Positions 57,640 to 64,000 of a stretch of DNA of 64,000 nt are shown in pieces. The notes under the pieces are model-generated. The model saw only the letters and a list, made by a program, of their open reading frames with translations, was not told where the DNA came from and did no database searches. Numbering within the stretch: position 1 is the stretch's first letter; every line of letters starts with the position of its first letter. Made by a program: the position numbers and the translations under genes. This DNA comes from CALAED01 sp937891035 (GTDB lineage Bacteria > Actinomycetota > Actinomycetes > Streptosporangiales > Streptosporangiaceae): positions 1-64,000 of the forward strand of contig DASQSZ010000034.1 in assembly GCA_035642125.1 (NCBI GenBank), read 5' to 3'.

Positions 57640-58164
57640 CTATTTCGGGACGGCTGGCAGGCCGAGGTGTGCTCGGACGATGTCGGCGCTGCGATCACCG
57701 CTCTGGTTTGGGCACGACTGGCTCGCCTGGAAGTAGCCGCCGACAGTCGTGACGTCGCGGAGCTGCTTGATGCAGTAGTTCAGGGCCCGGTCGGAGTCAA
57801 TCAGGTCCTGCATCGCTGCGCGCGCCTCGGCAGGCCATGGGGCGGGCGGGTGCTCCAGCTCGTGGATCATCTTGGTCAGCACACCAGGCAGTTTCCGGCA
57901 CGCGGCCAGTGCGCGACGTTCCATGGCCGGGGTGTACTCGCCCCACCTCTCGACCACGATGCAGTCGTCCCAGAGGCTGTTCCACGGCTTGACGACGGCG
58001 AGGTAGTACTTGGCGGCGGCCTGCCTGCTCATCGGCGCCGCCGTGGAGGCGCTCGGGGCGGCGGCGGCCGGGCGCGCCGTGTCGGCCGGCGCAGTAGATG
58101 TGGCTGCGCCGCACCCGGCGGTGAGCGTGACGGCCAGGACGGTGGTGATTAACGCGGGTCGCAT
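57640..58164 (-). CDS. Phage-encoded lipoprotein (174 aa)
   Basis: Starts MRPALITTVLAVTLTAGCGA with a clear lipobox (LTAGC), then an Ala/Pro linker and a helical domain with three or four conserved-looking cysteines (DDCIVVERWGEY, LAACRKLPGV, LNYCIKQL, SQSCPNQSG). It would sit on the outer face of the host membrane. Prophage lipoproteins can block superinfection; that role here is only a hypothesis. It lies between the terminase subunit genes. Confidence 0.8.
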   Translation of the reverse strand: MRPALITTVLAVTLTAGCGAATSTAPADTARPAAAAPSASTAAPMSRQAAAKYYLAVVKPWNSLWDDCIVVERWGEYTPAMERRALAACRKLPGVLTKMIHELEHPPAPWPAEARAAMQDLIDSDRALNYCIKQLRDVTTVGGYFQASQSCPNQSGDRSADIVRAHLGLPAVPK

Positions 58165-58239
58165 GGTTCCCCCGGGGGTTTGTGGATGCGGTCGGCTATG
58201 TGACGTGTGATCTACGTAACCGGTTGGCAGGCTCGTCTC

Positions 58240-58812
58240 TCACAACTGCTCCAGATCCACACCCACAATGTTGTAGTTCAACGTCACACCCGTCTCCGCC
58301 TTCACCGGCGCATCCAAACCCAACAGGGCCGCCCGCCGCGCCTGGATCTTCAACAACGTCTCCACCGCGCGCAGCACCGGCGCGTCATCCTTCAACGGCT
58401 CGATCCGCGCGGCCTTCGGATGCCCGTCCTCATCGAGCAGGATGTTGCCGGCCCCGTCGGTGGCGTACTCCACCACCCGGTACACGATCTTGCTGCCGGA
58501 CACGACGACGTGTTCACGTTCGAGCACGGCCAGGGCGGCGTTGTGCATCGTGTCGAGGCGTTCTAGCTCGAGCTGGCGGACATCCGCGGCCGGCTCGGCC
58601 ACTGTCGCCTTCAGCGCCCGCTGCACTGCCTCGTGCGCTGAGGCGGCCTCCATGCCCAGCTCGGCGGCGATAGCCCGGTAGGACAGGCCGCGGGAGCGGA
58701 GACGGGCTGCTTCGGCGTCGCGTTTGGCGGTGGCGAGGCTGCGGGTGAAGCGGCCGCGTCCGTCGCGTGTCAGGGCGGTCTGGTGTTCGGCTGGTGACTG
58801 CTCGCCGGTCAT
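58240..58812 (-). CDS. Terminase small subunit-like helix-turn-helix protein (190 aa)
   Basis: The N-terminus has a DNA-binding helix-turn-helix (EAARLRSRGLSYRAIAAELG, then MEAASAHEAVQRALKATV), followed by helical and beta parts (QLELERLDTMHNAALAVLER, VLRAVETLLKIQARRAALLG). This layout and the place at the head of the packaging genes fit a small terminase. ATG 58812 overlaps the previous stop (ATGA), which fixes the start. Confidence 0.75.
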   Translation of the reverse strand: MTGEQSPAEHQTALTRDGRGRFTRSLATAKRDAEAARLRSRGLSYRAIAAELGMEAASAHEAVQRALKATVAEPAADVRQLELERLDTMHNAALAVLEREHVVVSGSKIVYRVVEYATDGAGNILLDEDGHPKAARIEPLKDDAPVLRAVETLLKIQARRAALLGLDAPVKAETGVTLNYNIVGVDLEQL

Positions 58813-59081
58813 CGGGTGGCCGCCGGGTCGAGCGCGCCGCACGCGTTGTCCGGCAGCGGATCACCGTCGACGTGCTCGACGACCCACGAGGCGCGCGGGT
58901 TGTCGCCATCGACCTCGACGAGCGCGCCCACGGTCCACGTGGCGGGCCGCGGGTCCTGGCCGGCCGGGACGGCGAGTCTGGTGAGGTCGTCGTCGATGAG
59001 GGTGGCGCCGCACCAGGCGCAGCGTTGGCGGAGGTGGTGGCCGACGGTGATGTCGGGGCCGGCGATGTGGATGACGCTCAT
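58809..59081 (-). CDS. Small CxxC phage protein (90 aa)
   Basis: Starts MSVIHIAGPDITVGHHLRQR, then CAWCGATLIDDDLTRLAVPA, a likely half zinc ribbon, and GALVEVDGDNPRASWVVEHV. Coupled both sides by ATGA overlaps. The pattern is frequent in actinophage early genes; function unknown. Confidence 0.7.
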   Translation of the reverse strand: MSVIHIAGPDITVGHHLRQRCAWCGATLIDDDLTRLAVPAGQDPRPATWTVGALVEVDGDNPRASWVVEHVDGDPLPDNACGALDPAATR

Positions 59082-59281
59082 CGTTCGGCGTCCTGACGGA
59101 AGGCATCGGCGGCCGCCGAAACGACCTGCTCGACGGTGAGCGCCGAACCCTCAACGGTGACCTTCAGGTGAACGCCGGCGCCCTGCATGGTCGTGAACTC
59201 GACGTTGGCGTAATAGACGCCGAGGAGCTTGGCAGAGATCTCGTCGAGGAGGGCGCTGTCGTTGTGGGATTGGTCGCTCAT
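59078..59281 (-). CDS. Small phage protein (67 aa)
   Basis: Starts MSDQSHNDSALLDEISAKLL, then GVYYANVEFTTMQGAGVHLK. An alpha/beta mini-protein, coupled by ATGA overlaps on both sides. No family known. Confidence 0.65.
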   Translation of the reverse strand: MSDQSHNDSALLDEISAKLLGVYYANVEFTTMQGAGVHLKVTVEGSALTVEQVVSAAADAFRQDAER

Positions 59282-59703
59282 GGGGTGTCCAGGAGGTAGG
59301 GCTGGCGGCAGGGGGCGAGCCGGTAGGGGCCGAGGGTGGGTTCGTTGGCGTGGATGTGGGGCGCGGTGCAGTGGGGGCAGTGGTCGATGACGAGCAGCGC
59401 GCGGCCGGTGGACTTCGAGACCACAAGGCGGGCGGGGACGCGCTGTCGGATGAGGCAGATGTTGACGAGTTTGCGTCGTTTGGGTTGGACGGTGTGGTCG
59501 CAGATGATGGCGCAGCGGCGGCAGGTGCCGCGGTCTTCGGGGTGGTGGCAGCGGGCGCATCGGGGGTGGCAGGTGACCTGGGGGAGTTTGTCGGGGTTGA
59601 CGGGCCAGCGTGGGGCGTAGGTGGGTGGCTTTGGGGGTTGTTTGGGTGGGGTGTTCCAGTTGGTGGGGAGGGTGGCCCAGGGGTCTCGGGTGAGGGTGGT
59701 CAT
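59278..59703 (-). CDS. Zinc-ribbon phage protein (141 aa)
   Basis: A proline-rich N-terminus (WATLPTNWNTPPKQPPKPPT), then CHPRCARCHHPEDRGTCRRC with several cysteines and histidines, and CPHCTAPHIH later. Two zinc-binding knuckles are likely. It is coupled to neighbours by overlaps. Role unknown. Confidence 0.7.
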   Translation of the reverse strand: MTTLTRDPWATLPTNWNTPPKQPPKPPTYAPRWPVNPDKLPQVTCHPRCARCHHPEDRGTCRRCAIICDHTVQPKRRKLVNICLIRQRVPARLVVSKSTGRALLVIDHCPHCTAPHIHANEPTLGPYRLAPCRQPYLLDTP

Positions 59704-59972
59704 GTCCGGGCTCCGCATCGGGCGAGGGCTTCCCAGGAGTCGACCGTGGGTCGTCGCCTGATCCATGTGCGAGGGCGGCCGCGGGTGCGTTCTTGCCATG
59801 CCTCGTAGGGGCCGCGGGTGGCGAGTTTGTTGAGGAGCTGGTCGAGGTCGGCACGGCCGATGCGGTTTCGGAACAGGTCTTTGGCGATGTGGGTTCGGGT
59901 GACGCCTCGGGGGTCTTCGGTGTTGTCGATGTAGTCGCTGAGGCGATCGAGGTCGGTGGGTATGAGCTTCAC
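59700..59972 (-). CDS. Stand-alone copy of the C-terminal domain of the DUF3987-like ATPase (90 aa)
   Basis: DRLSDYIDNTEDPRGVTRTH IAKDLFRN aligns with the end of the ATPase encoded at 60324-61589 (GRLMEYVDGHGLKGVSRNRI AKDLFRN), as does RADLDQLLNKL against RTDLDRLLDLL, and GRPRTWIRRRP against GRPATIFRRKP. The module looks like a winged helix. It lies on the other side of the origin-like region from its paralogue and may be a regulator derived from it. Confidence 0.78.
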   Translation of the reverse strand: MKLIPTDLDRLSDYIDNTEDPRGVTRTHIAKDLFRNRIGRADLDQLLNKLATRGPYEAWQERTRGRPRTWIRRRPTVDSWEALARCGART

Positions 59973-60323
59973 GAGGGGCCTCTCAAGGGGTGTTTGTGCA
60001 GGTCAGGACTTTCGTAGCAATACCCCGCATTACCCCGCAGCGCTGTTTTTGGGGTTTTAGCAGGTCAGTGGGCTTAGGTCGCTTTTCACGCTTTTCCCGC
60101 AGGGTTGTGGGTGAGGGGGGTGGGTCAGGCGCGCGAGAATATGAAGTAAGTAAGTAATTACATTCCCTGTTCAGAGTGCATCTCTGTCCATCTGTTCGAA
60201 CATTCGTTCTCCGGTTATCCACAGGCTGTGCACTCCTGCGTGTCCGCAGCGTCGACTTAAGCTGAATAAGCGTGATAAGCCTGCTGGCCTGCGAAAACCG
60301 TTGCGGGAAAAGGGTCACGGCAC
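59973..60323. promoter_or_regulatory. Origin/operator-like intergenic region
   Basis: The only AT-rich gap in the phage part. It holds a perfect DnaA box TTATCCACA (60215-60223), a LexA-like site (60196-60211), TAAG tandem repeats (60144-60157) and the palindrome GTAATTAC (60154-60161). CCCGCA occurs at 60024, 60034, 60096 and 60328 with an inverted TGCGGG at 60302; CTTTTCCCGCA (60091-60101) and its complement (60302-60312) frame the AT-rich core. It lies between the ATPase stop and the start of the next leftward genes, so it may also hold their promoter. Confidence 0.65.
60196..60211. promoter_or_regulatory. LexA/SOS-like box
   Basis: TCGAAC-ATTC-GTTCTC matches the actinobacterial LexA consensus TCGAAC-N4-GTTCGA at 10 of 12 fixed positions. 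It is three bases from the DnaA box and upstream of the leftward packaging genes, so DNA damage may switch them on. Confidence 0.55.
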
Positions 60324-61589
60324 TTACCCCGCAGTCCATGGGTTGGCGTCGGTCGGCGCGGGCTTGCGGCGGAAGATGGTCGCGGGCCGGCCGCCGGTCG
60401 GAAGCTCGGCGGACTCGTACTCCTCCATGCCGGTCAGCAGATCCAGTAGCCGGTCGAGGTCGGTGCGGGACTTGTGGTTGCGGAACAGGTCCTTGGCGAT
60501 CCGGTTGCGGCTGACACCTTTGAGGCCGTGGCCGTCGACGTATTCCATGAGCCGGCCGAGGTCGGGGTTTCCGCCGCTGCCGCCGAAGACGTAGTCGATG
60601 GTGGCGCGTACGTAGTTCCAGGCGGCGAGCGCCGCGATCAGGTGCTGCTCGTCGACTTCGTCGCGGCCGTCGAGCAGGGTGTAGATGACCGATAGGCGGA
60701 TGACCTGGGGGACGGCGCGGGCGCAGATCCAGGCGACGGGGCCTTCGGGGAGGTTCTCGGGGGTGAGCTCGTCGTAGTAGTGGTGCCACAGCTTGCGGGC
60801 CGCGGGTGTGCGGGTGATGCGGCCGACGTTGCGGGTGCGCTGCTTGACGTCCTTGAGGCTGGCGGCGAGGTAGGCGAGGACGTCGTCGGGGATTCCACCG
60901 CCGTCGGGGAGCCGTTTGGAGCGCACGGAGTAGACGGGCAGGAAGCGGTTGATGGTGCCGCCGGCCATATCGGCCGCGGTGAGTTTGGCGACGAGCTCGG
61001 TGGGGGTGATCTGGCCGATGACGCCGATGTGGTGGCCTGTGGCGGTGAGGGCGTTGACCTTGCGGGTGAGGGTTTGGAGGCGTTTGCCGTCCCAGACGTC
61101 GCGGATGATGGGCGCGAGGGCGTTGCCTTCTTTGCGGGCACGGGTGAGCACGCTGGCGAATTCGGCCTCGATGATGATGCGGCGTTTGTCGTGGACGCCT
61201 TCGTCGAAGCCGTCGGCTTCGGGGTCGAGGCCGTTGCCGTCGCGGACGAGTTCGATGAGGCCTTCGGGGGTGGATAGGCCGGAGACGATGTTGGTGGTGG
61301 CGAAGGTGATGTCGGCGGTTTCGAGGACGCGGGAGATGGCGTTCCAGCTGGTGCCTTTCATGCCGTTGGCGGTGGGGCCGACGATGAGGGGCCACAATCT
61401 GGCGGGGTGGATGGCGTCGCCGGCGAACATGTGGGCTTGGGGTTTGAGGTAGATGCCGGTGGCGGCGAGGAAGGTGAACAGGACTGCGGCGCGGCTGGCT
61501 TCGGTGTGGGGGTCGATGAGGTGTACGGCTTCGCCGGGGAGGCCGTGGAGGGCTGTTTCGGGGAGGCGGGGTGGTGGGGCTGTGGTCAT
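60324..61589 (-). CDS. DUF3987-like phage replication ATPase/helicase (421 aa)
   Basis: A P-loop protein. Walker A-like PLIVGPTANGMKGTSWN near residue 70, Walker B-like RRIIIEAEFASVLTRA near 140, a sensor-like HIGVIGQITPTELVAKL near 195, and NRFLPVYSVRSKRLPDGGG near 225. Residues 340-421 form the winged-helix-like domain also present as a separate gene at 59.7 kb. Related proteins act in phage or plasmid replication; no primase active site is seen. It lies next to the origin-like region. Confidence 0.82.
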   Translation of the reverse strand: MTTAPPPRLPETALHGLPGEAVHLIDPHTEASRAAVLFTFLAATGIYLKPQAHMFAGDAIHPARLWPLIVGPTANGMKGTSWNAISRVLETADITFATTNIVSGLSTPEGLIELVRDGNGLDPEADGFDEGVHDKRRIIIEAEFASVLTRARKEGNALAPIIRDVWDGKRLQTLTRKVNALTATGHHIGVIGQITPTELVAKLTAADMAGGTINRFLPVYSVRSKRLPDGGGIPDDVLAYLAASLKDVKQRTRNVGRITRTPAARKLWHHYYDELTPENLPEGPVAWICARAVPQVIRLSVIYTLLDGRDEVDEQHLIAALAAWNYVRATIDYVFGGSGGNPDLGRLMEYVDGHGLKGVSRNRIAKDLFRNHKSRTDLDRLLDLLTGMEEYESAELPTGGRPATIFRRKPAPTDANPWTAG

Positions 61590-61954
61590 GCGGCGGCGCC
61601 GGGTGGGAGTGTCGCCCAGGGGTCGCGCGGCTCCTCGGGTTTCGGGGCCGGTTCCGGGCGGCTCATGCCGTAGCGTTCGCGGGCCGCTCGGCGGAGCTCG
61701 GCGAGCTGTTCGGGGGTGTGGTGGGGATATCGGAGGGCTTCGAGTTCGGCGTGGGTGGGGGTGATGGGGGCGGCGGTGCCGGCTTGTTCGTTGAGGACTT
61801 GGGCGCGGCCGACGTCGACGCCGGCGTCGAAGAAGAGGCGGGCGGCGTCGTTCCAGCCGCGGCGGTAGTTGTCTTCGTCCCGTTCGGCTTGGCTGGTGAT
61901 GGCGTCCACGAGGGCCTGCGCCTGGGCGGCGGTGTGGTTTTGGGTGGTGCTCAT
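61586..61954 (-). CDS. Phage early protein (122 aa)
   Basis: Starts MSTTQNHTAAQAQALVDAIT, helical through YRRGWNDAARLFFDAGVDVG and a conserved-looking YPHHTPEQLAELRRAARERY. It overlaps the ATPase start by ATGA. Probably works with the ATPase; no family recognised. Confidence 0.68.
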   Translation of the reverse strand: MSTTQNHTAAQAQALVDAITSQAERDEDNYRRGWNDAARLFFDAGVDVGRAQVLNEQAGTAAPITPTHAELEALRYPHHTPEQLAELRRAARERYGMSRPEPAPKPEEPRDPWATLPPGAAA

Positions 61955-62033
61955 CGGTCCCCCTGTGGCTGGTGTGGTTTGGAGGGTGTGGTCCTCCCTG
62001 GGGTTTCTTGCGGTGCGGGAAGGGGGCCGCGGC

Positions 62034-62375
62034 TTAGAACGGGCCGTCGCCGTCGAGGTCCGGCTCGTCGCGGTCGTACGGCTCGTGCTCGACGCGCGGA
62101 GTGGCGGACTCGAGCTCCCAGCGGTGGACGGGCTCGGGGCGGGCGTGGCGGGCGAATGCCTTGGCGATCTGTTCGGTGGTGGGGTGGATTCCGTAGAGCG
62201 CCTTGGGGTTGAACAGGTGGGTGTCGGTGAAGGTCCCGTTTTCGCCGGGGATGTCGATGCGGATGAATCCATCGCCGGCCAGTTCGGCTTCGGTGACGTA
62301 GCCGCCGAATCGTTTGTGTCCGAAGAGTTCGACGATGGCCCATTGGGCGAAGGCCTGGTTGGTCTGGTCGGTCAT
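62034..62375 (-). CDS. Phage early protein (113 aa)
   Basis: Starts MTDQTNQAFAQWAIVELFGH, then KRFGGYVTEAELAGDGFIRI, DIPGENGTFTDTHLFNPKAL. The pattern (AxWAIVELFGHxRxGGxVxE) is shared by many phage and mobile-element proteins of unknown function. Coupled to the SLOG gene by ATGA. Confidence 0.75.
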   Translation of the reverse strand: MTDQTNQAFAQWAIVELFGHKRFGGYVTEAELAGDGFIRIDIPGENGTFTDTHLFNPKALYGIHPTTEQIAKAFARHARPEPVHRWELESATPRVEHEPYDRDEPDLDGDGPF

Positions 62376-62779
62376 GGCGTGTACTTCCGGGTAGGGATTC
62401 CAGCGCGTTCGGCGGCGTTGGCGCAGTGGGTGGCGCCGTGGGTTCCGTGGGTGCCTGGTTGGTGGCAGCGCCGGTCGGTGCACGGGTTGATGAAGGCGAG
62501 GCACAGGTCGGCGCCGAGGCCGACCATGTGGGCGTTGCGGAGGAAGCCGGCGCGGCGGCCGTGCTCACGCCAGTCGGCGGGATGGGGTTCGGCCTTGATT
62601 GCGTATTCCTGTGCCCACTCGTCGGCCATGGCGTCTGCGCCGCGCGGGCAGGCGCCATGCACGAGGATGACGTCGCGCAGCTCGTAGCCGGACTGATAGA
62701 CCGCGTCGTCAAGGCAATCCCAGAGGCGGCCCTTGTCAGTCCAGGTGCGGGAGCCGGTGATCACGATGCGGTACGTCAT
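62372..62779 (-). CDS. SLOG-family (DUF2493/YspA-like) protein (135 aa)
   Basis: The Rossmann-like SLOG signature is clear: MTYRIVITGSRTWTDKGRLW at the start, VILVHGACPRGADAMADEWA near residue 40, and FLRNAHMVGLGADLCLAFIN near 85. SLOG proteins bind or process nucleotide-like ligands, and some belong to conflict systems. In phages small SLOG genes are common among early genes. A His/Cys-rich loop (DRRCHQPGTHGTHGATHCAN) may bind metal. Confidence 0.85.
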   Translation of the reverse strand: MTYRIVITGSRTWTDKGRLWDCLDDAVYQSGYELRDVILVHGACPRGADAMADEWAQEYAIKAEPHPADWREHGRRAGFLRNAHMVGLGADLCLAFINPCTDRRCHQPGTHGTHGATHCANAAERAGIPTRKYTP

Positions 62780-62982
62780 GGTGTAGCACCCTCAGCGATG
62801 GCGCGCGCCTCCTGGGTGGCGGTGCCGGGCGGCTGGTGTTGGCAGGGGCAGCCGCCGGGCTGGATCGCGTGGTCGCGGCAGGTGGCGGGGTCGTGGCCGA
62901 GCGGTGCGGCGGGGAGGCGCCGCAGGAGGATGGCTTGTTCGATGTCGGCGGCTTCGCGGCACGGCGGGCAGATGAGGGTCAC
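62776..62982 (-). CDS. Small Cys-rich phage protein (68 aa)
   Basis: Starts MTLICPPCREAADIEQAILL with CxxC, and continues DPATCRDHAIQPGGCPCQHQ. It has six cysteines and several histidines, a probable zinc-binding mini-protein. Coupled by ATGA overlaps on both sides. Confidence 0.7.
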   Translation of the reverse strand: MTLICPPCREAADIEQAILLRRLPAAPLGHDPATCRDHAIQPGGCPCQHQPPGTATQEARAIAEGATP

Positions 62983-63389
62983 GATGCGGCCTCCCGCCGG
63001 ATGGGGATGGCGGCGGCGTATTCCTGGTAGATCCCGGCTTCTTTGAGGAGGTTGATGACGAGCCGCCCGGCTTTGGTGATCTTCCAGATGCGGCGGGGAG
63101 TCATGGTAAGGACTTGCTCGCCTGGCTTGCGGTGCTGGTCAAGGATGTGTTTGACCAGGCCGCGCCGTTCGAGGCCTTGGAGGCCTACGGCAGAGTTGTT
63201 CCAGGGGGCGCCGCGCGGGCTGCGGACGCGGCCCTGATCGAACTTGTCGGTTTTGGGGTCGATGGCCGGCTGGTTTTCTTTGAGGAGCAGGTCGAGGTAG
63301 ACGAGTTGGGCGAGGTGGGTTTTGCCGAGGGTGAGTTGGAATCCGACGGCGGTGACGTGGTCGCGGAGGGCGTCGTTGATCTCGGTCAT
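62979..63389 (-). CDS. Winged-helix-like phage protein (136 aa)
   Basis: The order of helices and a wing (GLQGLERRGLVKHILDQHRK, then QVLTMTPRRIWKITKAGRLV) fits a winged helix. The N-terminus (FQLTLGKTHLAQLVYLDLLL) is helical. It may bind DNA as an early regulator. Family not named. Confidence 0.68.
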   Translation of the reverse strand: MTEINDALRDHVTAVGFQLTLGKTHLAQLVYLDLLLKENQPAIDPKTDKFDQGRVRSPRGAPWNNSAVGLQGLERRGLVKHILDQHRKPGEQVLTMTPRRIWKITKAGRLVINLLKEAGIYQEYAAAIPIRREAAS

Positions 63390-63829
63390 GGCAGCTTGAT
63401 CCGTTCGTGCCAGGCCAGGTCACGGAGGGCTTGCGGCCAGGAGTTGAAGCGGATGCCGCGGTCGTCGATGTAGGCGACGGCGGGGAGTTTCTGGTTGGTG
63501 ACCAGCACCGCGGTCGTGTCGTTCCAGAACTTCGGCACGGTGGCCGGGTCTTCGTGCCAGGCCGTCTCGATTCCGCTGCGCTGTTTGATCCACCGCGCGA
63601 CCTGGACCGGGTCGCGAGTCGTGTGGACGAAGATGGCCACCCCGGCGTCCATGAGGGCCCGGATGGCGTCGAGGGCGCCGGGGATCGGTTCGTCGTAGAT
63701 GGTGCCGTCGGCCCAGCCTTTGGTGTAGGCGTGGATGACGCCGTCGAAGTCGACGGCGACGGTTTTGGGGTGGGCGGCGGCCCGGGCGGTGTTGGCCGCC
63801 CGGGCACCGCTTGGGATACCGCTCGTCAT
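63386..63829 (-). CDS. HAD-superfamily phosphatase (147 aa)
   Basis: HAD motif I is TVAVDFDGVIHAYTKGWADG near residue 23, motif II is IFVHTTRDP near 67, and motif III/IV is near VAYIDDRGIRFN at 118. This is the small phage-type HAD (polynucleotide phosphatase-like) fold without a cap. Likely acts on nucleotides or DNA ends. Coupled by ATGA to both neighbours. Confidence 0.85.
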   Translation of the reverse strand: MTSGIPSGARAANTARAAAHPKTVAVDFDGVIHAYTKGWADGTIYDEPIPGALDAIRALMDAGVAIFVHTTRDPVQVARWIKQRSGIETAWHEDPATVPKFWNDTTAVLVTNQKLPAVAYIDDRGIRFNSWPQALRDLAWHERIKLP

Positions 63830-64000
63830 GCCGGGGTTCCATGCATGACCTTGCCCTTGGTCGCCTCCTCCACCTGCTTGACCACATCGAGCACCGCGTC
63901 ACGGATCACCGCGGCCGGGTCGTCCAGCAGGTAGGCGACGAGGAGCTTGCCGTTCTCGACCCGGTACCGGAACCGGGCCGAGATCTCGTACGGGTCGGCG
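63826..64000 (-). CDS. DUF2303-like phage protein (5' end outside the window)
   Basis: The last 57 codons are visible: ADPYEISARFRYRVENGKLL, then VAYLLDDPAAVIRDAVLDVV. This matches the C-terminal part of DUF2303 phage proteins, which occur next to recombination or replication genes. The stop overlaps the HAD start (ATGA). Start and catalytic parts, if any, lie beyond the window. Confidence 0.7.
   Translation of the reverse strand, partial: ADPYEISARFRYRVENGKLLVAYLLDDPAAVIRDAVLDVVKQVEEATKGKVMHGTPA

Noticed and set aside
58240..58812. Transcriptional regulator for the helix-turn-helix protein
   Set aside because: Its position at the head of the packaging genes and its C-terminal helical part favour a small terminase, though the regulator reading cannot be excluded.

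Overview
The window is high-GC DNA from an actinomycete. Gene content (SigE-type ECF sigma factor, LytR-CpsA-Psr protein, XRE/DUF397 regulator pair, AAA ATPase beginning DPVRNPYAPGAGQ) and the small promoters fit Streptosporangiales or a close relative; that placement is inference. It falls into two parts: ordinary chromosome (1-23.4 kb) and a large integrated element (23.4 kb to beyond the right end).

Chromosomal part. In order: a secreted M14 zinc carboxypeptidase (5' end inside, 3' end cut by the window), a SnoaL-like protein, a sulfotransferase, an LCP cell-wall ligase divergent from an acyltransferase-3 membrane protein, a membrane protein, divergent NudC and Lrp/AsnC genes, a PCMT-like methyltransferase preceded by a translationally coupled 32-codon gene, tRNA-Ser(GCT), an acyl-CoA synthetase, an ECF sigma factor, a double-psi-barrel protein paired with a MauE-like membrane protein, a zinc-ribbon protein, an AAA ATPase, a divergent pirin/MarR pair with two palindromic operators, an M15 lipoprotein peptidase, a LysE exporter and a metallophosphoesterase.

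Integrated element. At 23400-23453 lies the 3' half of a tRNA-Ser(TGA) gene with no proper 5' half: the scar expected at one end of an element integrated in a tRNA gene. To its right come an XRE/DUF397 regulator pair and a rightward operon (25.3-32.5 kb) that looks like the transfer module of an actinomycete integrative conjugative element: micro-genes, a DUF2637 membrane protein, an FtsK/TraB-type DNA translocase, and a GntR repressor. Its non-coding parts are rich in long perfect hairpins and short repeats. A strong hairpin at 32550-32580 separates this operon from a leftward siphophage programme that occupies the rest of the window.

Phage part (read right to left, the direction of transcription): DUF2303 protein, HAD phosphatase, winged-helix and zinc-ribbon proteins, SLOG protein, DUF3987-like ATPase (63.9-60.3 kb); a 350-bp intergenic region with a LexA-like site, a DnaA box and CCCGCA repeats; small proteins, small terminase, a lipoprotein, large terminase (59.9-55.5 kb); a small accessory cassette ending in a second terminase-like 3' end; portal fused to a 2H phosphoesterase and a MuF domain, ClpP-type protease, HK97 capsid (54.4-49.3 kb); connectors, tail tube, frameshifted tail chaperones, tape measure, tail proteins (48.7-35 kb); coiled-coil membrane protein, endolysin and holin (35.1-32.6 kb). 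Neither integrase nor an intact attachment tRNA is in the window; they should lie to the right of 64 kb if this is one element. The coexistence of a conjugation-type translocase module and a complete virion module behind one tRNA scar is the main point of interest.
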